Source: Anaerococcus pacaensis 9403502 (GTDB lineage Bacteria > Bacillota > Clostridia > Tissierellales > Peptoniphilaceae). Taken from it: a DNA stretch of 57,170 nt. Within the stretch, counting starts at the first letter, position 1, and every line of letters begins with the position of its first letter. The stretch is from positions 66,712-123,881 of the forward strand of contig HG326664.1 of NCBI GenBank assembly GCA_000308255.3, written 5' to 3'. Made by a program: the position numbers and the translations under genes. Shown here one piece after another: positions 20,387-30,665 of the stretch. The notes below the pieces were generated by a model that was not told the origin of the DNA, made no database searches, and worked only from the letters and a program-made list of their open reading frames with translations.

Positions 20387-20412
20387 AAAACCGACCTGGC
20401 TAGGTCGGTTTT
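20387..20412. terminator. Bidirectional terminator between mazF and murC
   Basis: An 11-bp perfect stem (20387-20397 with 20402-20412, GGCT loop) flanked by A-run and T-run serves the convergent mazF and murC genes. Confidence 0.9.
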
Positions 20413-20413
20413 C

Positions 20414-21817
20414 TTATGCACTTATTTTAACTTGATCATCTACTATCATTTGGGCTAATACATCTGGATTGCCACAGCCAGTAGTAAGTATTAAATCATT
20501 TGGACTTGCTATTTCATATACATAGTCGCGGGCTTCTGTAAATGTACCTAGGTACTTAGCATTTATTCCTTTTGCTACAAGGGCATCCACCACATCTTTA
20601 GAATGGATAGACGGGTCAAATTTTTCCCTAGCTGCATATATATCTGTTACAATCACCTCATCAGCACTATCAAAGCACTTTAAGAAATCATCGAACAATC
20701 CTTTGGTTCTGCTATAAGTATGAGGTTGCCATATGCAGACTAATCTGCCTTCTGTATGTTCCTTGAGTGCTGCAAGTGTCACGTCAATTTCTGATGGGTG
20801 GTGACCGTAGTCGGTCATGATAGTAGCATCGTTAACATGGCCGATTATTTGCATTCTTCTCTTTAGGCCAGTATAGGCTCTAAGGTTTTCTTTAATAGTT
20901 TCGATTTCTATACCATTTTCATATGTGGCAATGATAGCTGCCATGGCATTGTTGATATTGTGTCTACCTATTACACCTAATTCGAAGTGTTCTACTAGGC
21001 CGTTTTTCATTTTTAAATCAAAATTTGCCCTGCCAATTTCATCAAATTTGATATTGTGAGCGACATAATCTGCGTCATAATTTTCTTGGGCATAAGTGAT
21101 TAGCTCACCTTGGACAGAGTCTAGTATAAGTCTATTGTTTTCTTCATTTAAGTTTAGTATAGTTTTAGAATTTTCATCTTGATTTTTTAGATAATCTTTA
21201 AAGGTATATACTATATCGTTTAGGTCTTTATAAAAGTCTAAGTGGTCTTCATCTATATTTAAAACGATAATTGTCTGCGGAAAATAATATCTAATATTGC
21301 CCTTATATTCGCAGGCTTCAGTTACTAAATATTTCTCATCGCCCACATGGACATTTCCCTTCATTTCATCTAGTTCTCCACCTAAAAGAATGGTAGCATC
21401 TTCTTTGGAATTTAAGAGAATTTTACTAATCATACTTGTAGTAGTTGACTTGCCATGTGAACCAGATACTGCAATAGAATGGTTATAATTACGCATCAAA
21501 GCCCCTAAAAACACCCCTCGGCTTATTACTGGGACATCTAGGGCTCTAGCAGCTATAAGCTCCTCATTATCTTCTAGTATTGCATCTGTATATACTACAA
21601 TATCTGGATTTGATATATTATTAGCATTTTGTCCGATAAAAATCTCAGCACCTTGCTCTTTTAAACTTGCTACTATTTCTGACATAGACCTATCTGATCC
21701 AGATACTCTATATCCTTTATTTAACAACAAAGAAGCGATACCACTCATTGAAATACCGCCTATTCCTATAAAATGAACGTAGTTTATATTATGTTCATTT
21801 AAATTAAATTCAAACAT
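20414..21817 (-). CDS. murC: UDP-N-acetylmuramate-L-alanine ligase
   Basis: A 467-residue Mur ligase adding L-alanine to UDP-MurNAc, the first step of the stem peptide. The N-terminal UDP-binding motif is VHFIGIGGISMSG, the ATP loop is SGSHGKSTTTS, followed by NIDEDHLDF and TDYGHHPSE in the central domain. The start at 21817 was chosen because AGGAG (21823-21827) lies five bases upstream; the adjacent ATG at 21820 is too close and the ATG at 21853 lacks a site. A TATAAT (minus, 21842-21847) is a likely -10. It is a single-gene unit on the minus strand. Confidence 0.95.
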   Translation of the reverse strand: MFEFNLNEHNINYVHFIGIGGISMSGIASLLLNKGYRVSGSDRSMSEIVASLKEQGAEIFIGQNANNISNPDIVVYTDAILEDNEELIAARALDVPVISRGVFLGALMRNYNHSIAVSGSHGKSTTTSMISKILLNSKEDATILLGGELDEMKGNVHVGDEKYLVTEACEYKGNIRYYFPQTIIVLNIDEDHLDFYKDLNDIVYTFKDYLKNQDENSKTILNLNEENNRLILDSVQGELITYAQENYDADYVAHNIKFDEIGRANFDLKMKNGLVEHFELGVIGRHNINNAMAAIIATYENGIEIETIKENLRAYTGLKRRMQIIGHVNDATIMTDYGHHPSEIDVTLAALKEHTEGRLVCIWQPHTYSRTKGLFDDFLKCFDSADEVIVTDIYAAREKFDPSIHSKDVVDALVAKGINAKYLGTFTEARDYVYEIASPNDLILTTGCGNPDVLAQMIVDDQVKISA

Positions 21818-21877
21818 CATATCTCCTAGCTTGTTTAACTCATTATATAACATATATCATATGCTTTTTTGCTAGTC

Positions 21878-21906
21878 TTGTAAAGTCGAGATGCCTATGT
21901 TAACAT
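21878..21906 (+). promoter_or_regulatory. rpiB promoter
   Basis: TTGTAA (21878-21883), 17-base spacer, TAACAT (21901-21906). The start would fall near 21913. It faces away from the murC promoter in the same 115-base gap. Confidence 0.5.
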
Positions 21907-21931
21907 AAGCTTAAGAGTGAAAGGAGCGAAT

Positions 21932-22375
21932 ATGAAATTTGTAATAGGTAATGATCACGGCGGTATAGATTTATACGAACCGATAAGAGAAAAATTAGAA
22001 GAATTAGGCCATGAGGTAATCCATGTGGGGACAGACGGCAAGGAAAGTGTAGATTATCCTGACTTTGCAGAACTAGCATGCGATAAGGTCTTAAATAACG
22101 AAGCGGATTTCGCTATACTTATATGTGGTACAGGACTTGGTATGAGTATATCAGCTAATAAAATAAAGGGTATTCGTGCAGCCTGTGTATCTGAAAGTTT
22201 TTCTGCAAGGATGAGCCGTGCACATAACAATGCCAACTGCTTATGCCTGGGTGCTCGAGTAGTGGGTAGTGAAGTAGCTAAGATGATTGTAGAAGAATTT
22301 GCTACTACAGAATTTGAAGCCGGCCGCCACCAAAAAAGAGTAGATAAGATAAATAATCTAGAAAATAGGTTATAA
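21932..22375 (+). CDS. rpiB: Ribose-5-phosphate isomerase B
   Basis: A 147-residue RpiB/LacAB-fold isomerase linking ribose-5-phosphate and ribulose-5-phosphate. NDHGG is at 7-11, catalytic Cys65 is in ICGTGLGMSI and the ring-opening His98 in SRAHNNAN. AAAGGAG (21920-21926) lies five bases before the ATG at 21932; an upstream GTG at 21917 overlaps the ribosome site and is rejected. It precedes the purine nucleoside phosphorylase and PRPP synthetase genes, so ribose-phosphate metabolism is clustered here. LacA/LacB paralogues are possible but less likely without a lactose cluster. Confidence 0.92.
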   Translation: MKFVIGNDHGGIDLYEPIREKLEELGHEVIHVGTDGKESVDYPDFAELACDKVLNNEADFAILICGTGLGMSISANKIKGIRAACVSESFSARMSRAHNNANCLCLGARVVGSEVAKMIVEEFATTEFEAGRHQKRVDKINNLENRL

Positions 22376-22417
22376 TATTATATAGGAATTAATACTTTAT
22401 AATTATAAGGAGACTAT

Positions 22418-23137
22418 ATGAAATTACCTACACCACATATATCAGCAACGAGTAAGGATGAAGTAGCAAGTACTGTCTTAATGCCAGGAGATCCTCTAAG
22501 GGCAAAATATATAGCAGATAACTTCTTAGAGGATGTGACACAGTTTAATGAAACTCGTGGTATGCTTGGCTACACTGGATACTACCAAGACAAGAGAGTG
22601 TCTGTTATGGGCTCTGGTATGGGTATTCCTTCATCTATGATTTATTATAATGAGCTCTTTGATGGATATGACGTAGATACTATTATAAGAGTTGGCACAG
22701 CAGGTTCTATCCAAGAAGATGTAAAGCTTCGTGATATAGTCATTGCTACAAGTGCTTGTTCAGAAAGTTCTATAAATGACAATTTATTTGCTAATATAAA
22801 CTTTTCACCAACTCCAGATTTTAAATTACTAGATGAAGCTTATCATAAAAGCTTAGAGCTAGGATACACTACTCATTGTGGACAAGTCCAATCATCAGAT
22901 CAGTTTTATAACGACTTGCCAGAAGGTGTTTTTGAAAATCTACGTAAATACGGCGTCCTTTGCATAGAAATGGAATCTTATGGCCTATTTATGGCTGCAA
23001 GAAAATACGGTAAGAGAGCATTAGGCATCTTTACTATCTCTGATTCGATTATAAATGACGAAGCAGATAGTGCAGAAGATAGGCAAACTGCTTATACTAA
23101 TATGATGACACTAGCTCTAGAAGTGGCACCAGAGTAA
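22418..23137 (+). CDS. deoD: Purine-nucleoside phosphorylase, DeoD type
   Basis: A 239-residue hexameric NP-I family phosphorylase that splits purine nucleosides with phosphate into base and (deoxy)ribose-1-phosphate. MPGDPLRAKYIA is the phosphate site, RVGTAGS and the IEMESYGLF segment form the nucleoside pocket, and ISDSI carries the catalytic Asp. AAGGAG precedes the ATG. It lies 42 bases after rpiB in an AT-rich gap with several TATAAT-like hexamers but no clear -35, and only six bases before glmU. Confidence 0.95.
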   Translation: MKLPTPHISATSKDEVASTVLMPGDPLRAKYIADNFLEDVTQFNETRGMLGYTGYYQDKRVSVMGSGMGIPSSMIYYNELFDGYDVDTIIRVGTAGSIQEDVKLRDIVIATSACSESSINDNLFANINFSPTPDFKLLDEAYHKSLELGYTTHCGQVQSSDQFYNDLPEGVFENLRKYGVLCIEMESYGLFMAARKYGKRALGIFTISDSIINDEADSAEDRQTAYTNMMTLALEVAPE

Positions 23138-23143
23138 AAAACT

Positions 23144-24538
23144 ATGATAAAAGTTATTATAATGGCCGCAGGTGAAGGGACTAGAATGAAGTCTCATACA
23201 TCTAAGGTCTTACATAAATTGTTAAATCGAGAAATAATTAGATACGTATATGAGGCTAGCAAATTTGATGACTCAGAAACTATCATAATCGGTGGAAAAA
23301 ATAAAGATCAACTTATAGAAATCTTTCCAGAAGTTTCTATCATAGAGCAAAAAATTGGAGAAGAGTATCCATATGGCACTGGCTATGCAGCATCTCTAGC
23401 CATAGATAATATCGATGATAACGACCAAGTTTTGGTATTAAATGGAGATATACCTCTTATAACCAAGGATAGCTTAAAAGAATTCATAAATAACCATGTT
23501 GCAAATGTCAATAGTGCTTCAGTCCTATCAACTAGAGTATCAAATCCATTTGCCTATGGCAGGATAATAAGAGATGAGAGCGGCGAGTTTATAGGAATAG
23601 TAGAACAAAAAGACCTTAAATTAAACCAAGATATTATTGACGAAATAAACACTGGTATCTATATATTTAAGGGCGATGATTTAAAAAATGCATTATCAAA
23701 ACTAGGCACAGACAACACACAAAATGAACTCTACCTTACAGATTGTATAGAAATTTTACACAATGAAGGTAAAAAGGTCATGGCCTTTACTGCAAGTGAT
23801 CCAGAGGAATTTTATGGAATCAATAACAAAAAAGAGCTAGCAGAAGCTGCTAAGATTCTACAAAAAAGAGTCAACGATAACCATATGATAAATGGTGTAA
23901 TCATAGAAACTCCAGAGACAGTTTTTATAGATCCTAGAGTAGAAATAGGCCGAGATACAGTCATATCAGGTCCTGTTAAAATCCTTGGCAATAGTAAAAT
24001 AGGCGAGGAATGTATAATTGAAGGTTCTAGTAGAATAGAAGATTCTATATTAGGCGATAGGGTCAAGATTGATAATTCTGTTATTGAAAAATCAGAACTA
24101 GGATTAGGTTCTGATGTAGGACCATATGCCCATTTAAGACCAAAGGCAAAGCTTGGCGAAAAAGTCCATATTGGAAACTTTGTTGAAGTGAAAAATTCAA
24201 ATATTGGTGATGGCTGTAAGGCAGGTCACCTAGCCTATATCGGTGATGCTGACTTAGGGTCTAATATAAATATTGGTTGCGGCGTGATTTTTGTTAACTA
24301 TGATGGTAAATTTAAACATAGGTCAAGTGTTGGAGATAATTCCTTTATTGGATCTAATGCTAATATAGTAGCGCCTGTAAATATCGAATCCGATGCTTAT
24401 ATAGCAGCAGGATCTACCATAACAAAGGATGTAGCAACCGGTATGCTATCTATAGAACGTGCTGAGCAAAAAAATATAGCAGGTTATGTAGAGAAAAAAC
24501 GTAAAAGAGATATTGAAAAAGAAAAGGAGATAAAATGA
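23144..24538 (+). CDS. glmU: Bifunctional GlmU (GlcN-1-P acetyltransferase / GlcNAc-1-P uridyltransferase)
   Basis: A 464-residue two-domain enzyme making UDP-GlcNAc for peptidoglycan. The N-terminal uridyltransferase begins IIMAAGEGTRMKS and contains LNGDIPLI. From about 250 a left-handed beta-helix of hexapeptide repeats forms the acetyltransferase, with PYAHLRPKAKLG, NFVEVKNSNIG and VNYDGKFKHRS active-site segments. No good Shine-Dalgarno is visible and the deoD stop is six bases upstream, suggesting coupling. It begins the glmU-prs-pth-mfd run conserved in Firmicutes; spoVG, which precedes glmU in Bacillus, is absent. Confidence 0.96.
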   Translation: MIKVIIMAAGEGTRMKSHTSKVLHKLLNREIIRYVYEASKFDDSETIIIGGKNKDQLIEIFPEVSIIEQKIGEEYPYGTGYAASLAIDNIDDNDQVLVLNGDIPLITKDSLKEFINNHVANVNSASVLSTRVSNPFAYGRIIRDESGEFIGIVEQKDLKLNQDIIDEINTGIYIFKGDDLKNALSKLGTDNTQNELYLTDCIEILHNEGKKVMAFTASDPEEFYGINNKKELAEAAKILQKRVNDNHMINGVIIETPETVFIDPRVEIGRDTVISGPVKILGNSKIGEECIIEGSSRIEDSILGDRVKIDNSVIEKSELGLGSDVGPYAHLRPKAKLGEKVHIGNFVEVKNSNIGDGCKAGHLAYIGDADLGSNINIGCGVIFVNYDGKFKHRSSVGDNSFIGSNANIVAPVNIESDAYIAAGSTITKDVATGMLSIERAEQKNIAGYVEKKRKRDIEKEKEIK

Positions 24539-25509
24539 CATCTGATAGTTCCCAATCATTCGTTCAAAGAGGAGAATTAAAACTTCTAAGTGGTAATGCT
24601 AACTTAAAACTTGCACAATCTGTAGCAGACAGCCTAGGTATATCAATAGGTGAATCTGAGATAGAGAAGTTTAGTGATGGTGAGATTAAAATAAAAATCA
24701 ATGAATCTATCAGAGGTAAAGATGTTTATATCATGCAGCCAACATCTTCTCCTACAAATGACAACTTGATGGAACTACTAATTATGATCGATGCTTGTAG
24801 ACGTGCATCTGCAGGATATGTAAATGCAATAGTTCCATATTATGGATATGCTAGACAAGATAGAAAGACACGTGGACGTGAGCCAATAACAGCAAAACTT
24901 GTGGCTAACCTACTAACTGAAGCAGGTGCAGATAGGGTAATTACAATGGACCTGCACGCTGGCCAAATCCAAGGTTATTTTGATATACCTGTAGACCACT
25001 TTTCAGCTATTAGACTACTTGCTAGCCATTTTAAAGATAAAGCTTACGACAAGCCAGATGAATGGGTAGTAGTAAGTCCTGACTTAGGTGGTGTGCGTAG
25101 GGCGCGTGAATTTTCGGACTACTTAAAACTACCTATAGCTATTATAGAAAAAAGGCGCCCAATGCCAAATGTATCTGAAGTTATGAGTGTAATTGGTGAA
25201 TTCAAAGGTAAACACGCTATTCTTGTAGATGACATGGTAGATACCGCTGGCACTATCACAAATGCTGCACAGTACTTAATGGAAAATGGAGCTAAAGATG
25301 TATATATTGCAGCAACACATGGAGTGTTTTCTGGTCCAGCTATTGAGAGATTATCAGATTCAAATGTAAAAGAAGTTATAATAACCGACACCATTGAATT
25401 ACCTGATGATAAAAAATTAGATAAGATTGTTCAACTTGGCATAGGTCCTCTACTAGCAGAAGCTATTCATAGAATAAATACTTATGTATCAATAAGTGGT
25501 TTATTTTAG
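24535..25509 (+). CDS. prs: Ribose-phosphate pyrophosphokinase (PRPP synthetase)
   Basis: A 324-residue class I PRPP synthetase supplying PRPP for purines, pyrimidines, NAD, His and Trp. ATP/Mg2+ site residues are in YYGYARQDRKTRGREP, the divalent-cation motif is DLHAGQIQGYFDIP, and the PRPP loop is ILVDDMVDTAGTI. The extra N-terminal 12 residues before GELKLLSG are slightly long but begin at the ATG overlapping the glmU stop (ATGA). Ctc/RplY, found between prs and pth in Bacillus, is missing; pth follows 11 bases later. Confidence 0.96.
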   Translation: MTSDSSQSFVQRGELKLLSGNANLKLAQSVADSLGISIGESEIEKFSDGEIKIKINESIRGKDVYIMQPTSSPTNDNLMELLIMIDACRRASAGYVNAIVPYYGYARQDRKTRGREPITAKLVANLLTEAGADRVITMDLHAGQIQGYFDIPVDHFSAIRLLASHFKDKAYDKPDEWVVVSPDLGGVRRAREFSDYLKLPIAIIEKRRPMPNVSEVMSVIGEFKGKHAILVDDMVDTAGTITNAAQYLMENGAKDVYIAATHGVFSGPAIERLSDSNVKEVIITDTIELPDDKKLDKIVQLGIGPLLAEAIHRINTYVSISGLF

Positions 25510-25520
25510 ATGGAGATTAA

Positions 25521-26105
25521 ATGTATTTTATAGTAGGACTTGGAAATCCCGGCATTAGATACGAAAACACTCGTCATAATGTCGGGTTTCTAACTATTGA
25601 TTATCTAGCAGAAAAAAATAATATAAAGGTTAAGAAATTAAAGCATAAGTCGCTAATAGGCGAGGGAGAAATCTCTGGCCAAAAAGTCATGCTCATAAAA
25701 CCTCAAACATTTATGAATAATTCTGGAGAAGCTATCAGAGAAATCCGTAATTACTATAAGTTCGAAGATGATGAGCTTATTGTAGTATTTGATGATATCG
25801 ATATTGATTTTGGTAGTATCAGAATAAAGCAAAAAGGATCAGCTGGTACTCACAATGGTATGAAATCAATCATCTACCATATTCAGTACGACACCTTCCC
25901 TAGAATAAAAATCGCAGTAGGTAAGCGTCCTGAATATATGGACCTAGCCAATTTTGTCTTAAGTGGCTTTACGGATAAAGAAGTAGACATAGTAAGAGAA
26001 GAAATCATCATGGCAAGTGAGGCAATTGAACTTATGCTTAGCGATGGTATAAATAAGGCGATGAATAAATACAATTCAATCAGCCTAATAGAAGATAGAG
26101 ATTAA
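25521..26105 (+). CDS. pth: Peptidyl-tRNA hydrolase
   Basis: A 194-residue Pth that frees tRNA from dropped-off peptidyl-tRNA. The N-terminal VGLGNPGIRYENTRHNVGF contains catalytic His19. Asn residues of the active site occur in MNNSGEA and in GTHNGMKS. VFDDIDID carries the catalytic Asp. GGAG precedes the ATG by six bases. Its stop shares one base with the mfd start (TAATG), so the two are probably coupled. Normal length. Confidence 0.95.
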   Translation: MYFIVGLGNPGIRYENTRHNVGFLTIDYLAEKNNIKVKKLKHKSLIGEGEISGQKVMLIKPQTFMNNSGEAIREIRNYYKFEDDELIVVFDDIDIDFGSIRIKQKGSAGTHNGMKSIIYHIQYDTFPRIKIAVGKRPEYMDLANFVLSGFTDKEVDIVREEIIMASEAIELMLSDGINKAMNKYNSISLIEDRD

Positions 26106-29100
26106 TGAACCCACTTATTAGTAGATTAACCAATTTAGAACAATTTAATACAATAAAAGCGAATTATAATACTAATTCGCCTATTTACATACATGGATTA
26201 TCTGAAGGGATAAAAGCGCATCTGGCTTTATCTCTTTTTCATAGCCTAAATAAAAATATAGTAGTTGTTGCTGAAAATGAGAAAAGAGCAGTTGATTATA
26301 TAAGCGATATCAATAGCTTAGATGATATTGCCTCATATTATCCAGCAAATGCAATAAATTTCTACAATATAAAAGCAGTAGATGAAAATATCAAAGCAAG
26401 CAGAATGGAAGTTTTGATAAAGCAAGCTAAAAATCAGAAAGTTATAACTGTTACAACCCTGGATGCTCTTAGAAATAAATTAACTACTTTAGACAAATTT
26501 AATAATAGTTTTGTTAAAGTAAGTGCTGAGGATGTAATAGACATCGATGATTTTATCGCTAAGCTTATCAGTTTAAATTACTCCTCATCTTCACTCGTAG
26601 AGACTAAGGGAGACTTTGCTCGAAGAGGATCTATAATAGATATATGGCCAATTGATTATGATAATCCCATCAGACTTGAGTTATTTGATGATGAAGTAGA
26701 TTCTATTAGGCTATTTAGCCCAGATAGCCAGAGGACAATTGAAAAAATAGATGGATTTATTATTTCTCCTATCAATGAACTTAGCTATAGCAGGGAAGAT
26801 TTCGAAAGAGTAATAGCATCAATTGATGAGGAATTAGATGATCTTAGCAGCAAATCAAATGACCCTAATGACCAAAAACTAATAGATAAATATACACAGA
26901 TTAAGGCTTATATAGCAGATAATTCCTATGTAGCCAATTACGATCTAATCAATCCATATAGAACAGACAATTATAGTTCTTTTATGGATTACTTAGATGA
27001 TGAGACTGTCTTTGTATTTGATGATGTGGCTAGAATCCATGATGAAAATGAGAATTTTAATGAGAAATTCTTAGAAGATGTGACCTATCAAAGGGAAAGG
27101 GGAGAAGTTTTTCAAAATTTTATTGAGGCGCTAATTCCATCTGATAAGTTATTTGAAGATATTGATAATTTTAATATCATAAACCTCACATCAATACTAA
27201 AAAGATCTAAGCTCTTTAATCCAAAGATGCTAATAGAACTTCAGTCTATAGAAGCAGAAAACTTTAACAAGAATATTAATGCTTTTATAGATACTGTATC
27301 AAACTTAGATAATGGCAATAAGGTTTATGCTCTAACAGGCAGCAATGAAAATCAGTCGAAACTAATCGAAGCCTTTAAAGATAAGAACATCACTGATATT
27401 TCAACTTCTGAATCAACTAAGATTACTATTTTACCAGAGTCGTGCAAGGCTGGGTATCAAATACCATCTGAAAGTCTTTATGTCTTCACCCAAAAGGAAA
27501 TCTATGGGTCTAGTAAAAAGAAGCATAAGAAAAAGATAAAGAGTAAGCTATCATCTTCTGACATCATAAACTATTCAGACTTAGAAATTGGTGATTATGT
27601 TGTACACGAAAATAATGGTATTGGTATATATAGTGGGCTAGAAAAAATAGTTGTCAATGATATTCAAAAAGACTTTATAGTCATAAATTACAAGGGTAAT
27701 GACAAGGTCTATGTACCTGTTGACCAGATGAACCTCGTATCAAAATATATAGGTAACAAGGGCGAAAGTCCAAAATTATCTTCGCTAGGATCACCTACAT
27801 GGGCCAAGGCTAAGCAAAGAGCCAAAAAAGCTGTGGATGAAATAGCCGATGACTTGGTAAAGCTTTATGCTGAAAGAGCCAAGGCCGTTGGCCATGCATT
27901 TTCTGCTGACAGTTCTTGGCAAAGGGAATTTGAGGATTCTTTTCCGTATGAAGAAACAGAAAGTCAGCTAAGGAGTATCGCCGAGATAAAAGCTGATATG
28001 GAGAAACCAAAACCTATGGATAGGCTTCTAACAGGCGATGTAGGTTATGGAAAAACAGAAGTGGCTATTAGGGCTGCTTTTAAAGCTATAGTGGATGGCT
28101 ATCAAGTTGCATTCTTAGTCCCAACCACAATACTTGCAAGCCAGCACTATGAAACTATAAAGGCTCGTTACAAGAACTATCCTATTGAAGTTCGTATGTT
28201 ATCTCGTTTTAATAGCAAAAAAGAACAAGATGAAACTATTAAAGATCTTAAATCAGGCAAGGTTGATATGGTAGTTGGTACTCACAGGGTCTTATCTAAG
28301 GATATTATATTTAAAAACCTTGGTCTTTTGATAATAGATGAAGAACAGAGATTTGGTGTAAAGCATAAGGAAAAACTCAAAGCATTAAAGCAAAGCCTGG
28401 ATGTACTAACACTATCTGCAACCCCTATTCCAAGGACTCTACAAATGTCTCTAGCAGGCATTAGGGACTTATCTACCCTAGATGAGCCACCGGAAGAAAG
28501 ACTTCCTGTAAATACATATGTTCTCGAATACGACCCAGGCATTATAAAAGCTGCTATAGAAAAAGAATTAAATCGCAATGGACAAGTATACTTTGTTTAT
28601 AACAGAGTCCATAATATTGAGCTTCTTTATAATCACATAAAAGACCTAGTGCCTGATGCCAATGTAGAAATTATCCACGGTAAGCTTACTCCAAAGCAAA
28701 TCGAAACTATAATGGATGATTTTATTACAGGGGAGATTGATATCCTCCTAGCCACAACCATCATCGAAACAGGTATGGATATCTCAAATGTAAATACTAT
28801 TATAATTTATGATGCTGACATGATGGGTCTAGCCCAGCTCTACCAACTAAAGGGAAGGATAGGCCGTGGAACGAGGTCTTCTTATGCTTACTTTACCTAC
28901 AGAAGAGGCAAGGTCCTTACAGAAATTAGCGAAAAACGACTAAAATCCATCAGAGACTTTTCTGACTTTGGATCTGGTTATAAAATAGCTATGAAAGACC
29001 TAGAACTTCGTGGAGCTGGTAACTTACTTGGTGAAAGCCAATCTGGCCATGTGGAAGCAATAGGTTATGATCTTTATGTTAAATACCTACAAGATGCTGT

Positions 29101-29596
29101 AGAAAAAGCAAGCGGAAAAGAAATAGAGATTAGAAAAAAATCTGATGTCTATATCGATATAAAAATAGATGCCTACATCCCAGATTCATATATTTCCGAT
29201 GGATCTCAAAAAATAGAGATTTATACTCGTATAGCAAATATTGAAAATAACGAAGATTACAATATACTGGTAGAAGATTTGATAGATGTTTATGGCGATA
29301 TTCCAATAATGGTGGATAATATAATGTATGTATCGCTTATAAAATCTTTGGCAGAGGCTATTGGTTTTAAGGAAATTAGAGAGCTTAGAGGTAATGTCAA
29401 TTTGGTATTCGCTGATAAAGACTTTTTTAGTATAGAAGAACTAAAGGAAATCAGTGAAACATATAAGGGTGAGATGAAGATTGATCTATCAAACAATCCA
29501 TCCTTCATATTGCCTTCGACAAAAACTAAATTATTAGATACCTATGAGCTATTGGAAATTATATACAATATAAGGAGAAATGATGAAAAAAACTAA
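26105..29596 (+). CDS. mfd: Transcription-repair coupling factor Mfd
   Basis: A 1163-residue ATP-dependent translocase that removes RNA polymerase stalled at lesions and recruits UvrA. The N-terminal UvrB-like region (to about 350) includes DFARRGSIIDIWP. The RNA-polymerase-interaction/CarD domain begins near 488 (GDYVVHENNGIGIY). The RecG-like translocase follows with GDVGYGKTEVAIRA (near 644), DEEQRFGVKHKE, LSATPIPRT and the relay-helix region QLKGRIGRG. The C-terminal UvrA-binding-site mask domain is present. Complete for the family. fin and spoVT, its Bacillus neighbours, are absent. prsA starts inside its 3' end. Confidence 0.96.
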   Translation: MNPLISRLTNLEQFNTIKANYNTNSPIYIHGLSEGIKAHLALSLFHSLNKNIVVVAENEKRAVDYISDINSLDDIASYYPANAINFYNIKAVDENIKASRMEVLIKQAKNQKVITVTTLDALRNKLTTLDKFNNSFVKVSAEDVIDIDDFIAKLISLNYSSSSLVETKGDFARRGSIIDIWPIDYDNPIRLELFDDEVDSIRLFSPDSQRTIEKIDGFIISPINELSYSREDFERVIASIDEELDDLSSKSNDPNDQKLIDKYTQIKAYIADNSYVANYDLINPYRTDNYSSFMDYLDDETVFVFDDVARIHDENENFNEKFLEDVTYQRERGEVFQNFIEALIPSDKLFEDIDNFNIINLTSILKRSKLFNPKMLIELQSIEAENFNKNINAFIDTVSNLDNGNKVYALTGSNENQSKLIEAFKDKNITDISTSESTKITILPESCKAGYQIPSESLYVFTQKEIYGSSKKKHKKKIKSKLSSSDIINYSDLEIGDYVVHENNGIGIYSGLEKIVVNDIQKDFIVINYKGNDKVYVPVDQMNLVSKYIGNKGESPKLSSLGSPTWAKAKQRAKKAVDEIADDLVKLYAERAKAVGHAFSADSSWQREFEDSFPYEETESQLRSIAEIKADMEKPKPMDRLLTGDVGYGKTEVAIRAAFKAIVDGYQVAFLVPTTILASQHYETIKARYKNYPIEVRMLSRFNSKKEQDETIKDLKSGKVDMVVGTHRVLSKDIIFKNLGLLIIDEEQRFGVKHKEKLKALKQSLDVLTLSATPIPRTLQMSLAGIRDLSTLDEPPEERLPVNTYVLEYDPGIIKAAIEKELNRNGQVYFVYNRVHNIELLYNHIKDLVPDANVEIIHGKLTPKQIETIMDDFITGEIDILLATTIIETGMDISNVNTIIIYDADMMGLAQLYQLKGRIGRGTRSSYAYFTYRRGKVLTEISEKRLKSIRDFSDFGSGYKIAMKDLELRGAGNLLGESQSGHVEAIGYDLYVKYLQDAVEKASGKEIEIRKKSDVYIDIKIDAYIPDSYISDGSQKIEIYTRIANIENNEDYNILVEDLIDVYGDIPIMVDNIMYVSLIKSLAEAIGFKEIRELRGNVNLVFADKDFFSIEELKEISETYKGEMKIDLSNNPSFILPSTKTKLLDTYELLEIIYNIRRNDEKN

Positions 29597-30665
29597 CAAA
29601 CTACTAACATTAATGCTAGCAAGTACTATGCTATTTGCTGCATGCGATAACAACAATGCTAAAAGTGAAGAAGCTGCTACAAATACACAAGTAGAAGAAA
29701 AAACAAACGATAAAGCAACTGATAACGCTAAAGCTGATGATGCTAGCCAAAAACTAGATGCTAATACAGTAGCTATGGTAAATGGTGAAGTTATTAGCAA
29801 AGATGATTACAAAAAAGAAATAGACTTCTACGGTTCATATCTTGCTAGCCAAGAAAATTTAAAAGCATCTGTTGTTCAAATTATGATTCAAGATAGACTC
29901 ATAGCTGAAGACCTTAAGAAGAACAATATCAAAATCACTGATCAAGAAGTATCAGATGCCTTCATGCAAGCTGTCACAGCAGCTGGTGGTCAAGAACAAT
30001 TTGATAAACTACTAGATGACTACAACTTCGATGTAGATATGTATAGAGAAAATATCAAAAAGAACCTTATGTATCAAAAGCACAAAGAATGGTTTGATGA
30101 AACTCACAAGGTGACAGATGAAGAAATCAATGAATACTTCGAAGAAAACAAAGACCAATTCCAAAGAGTAGATGCTTCTCATATCCTAGTAGAAGATGAA
30201 GCTACAGCCAAAGAAGTAAAAGAAAAATTAGACAATGGCGAAGATTGGGATAAACTTGCAGCAGAATATTCAAAAGATACTATGAATGCCAATGATGGTG
30301 GTAATCTAGGTGAATTTGCTCAAGGTGATATGGTTAAAGAATTTAATGATGCGGCATTTTCTATGAAGGCAGGAGAAATCAGTGATCCAATCAAAACTCA
30401 GGTTGGATATCACATCATCAAATTAAACAAAGTCCTTGATAATGTAGAAGATTCCAAAGAACTAATAACAAATACTCTTATGGAACAAAAATACGCTGAT
30501 TATTTCAAAGAATTAAATGAAAATGCTGATATCGTATCTGAATTCTCAGATAAAGCTGAAACAGAAACTATAATTGAAACTGAAGATACAAATGCTGACG
30601 AAAATAAAGAAGAGACTGAATCTACAGAAGTAGATGAAGATGCTGATGAAGACGCAGGCAACTAG
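29583..30665 (+). CDS. prsA: PrsA-like foldase lipoprotein (parvulin peptidyl-prolyl isomerase)
   Basis: A 360-residue surface lipoprotein. The signal peptide ends LFAAC (lipidated Cys21), followed by a low-complexity acidic linker. A SurA-N-like helical domain (about 55-170) precedes the parvulin domain (about 190-285): ASHILVEDE, AAEYSKDT, GGNLGEFAQGDMV and GYHIIKL are typical of active PpiC-type isomerases. The C-terminal 40 residues are an acidic tail. ATG 29583 was chosen over 29580 because AGGAG ends only two bases before the latter. It should assist folding of secreted proteins outside the membrane. A related lipoprotein gene overlaps its 3' end. Confidence 0.9.
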   Translation: MKKTNKLLTLMLASTMLFAACDNNNAKSEEAATNTQVEEKTNDKATDNAKADDASQKLDANTVAMVNGEVISKDDYKKEIDFYGSYLASQENLKASVVQIMIQDRLIAEDLKKNNIKITDQEVSDAFMQAVTAAGGQEQFDKLLDDYNFDVDMYRENIKKNLMYQKHKEWFDETHKVTDEEINEYFEENKDQFQRVDASHILVEDEATAKEVKEKLDNGEDWDKLAAEYSKDTMNANDGGNLGEFAQGDMVKEFNDAAFSMKAGEISDPIKTQVGYHIIKLNKVLDNVEDSKELITNTLMEQKYADYFKELNENADIVSEFSDKAETETIIETEDTNADENKEETESTEVDEDADEDAGN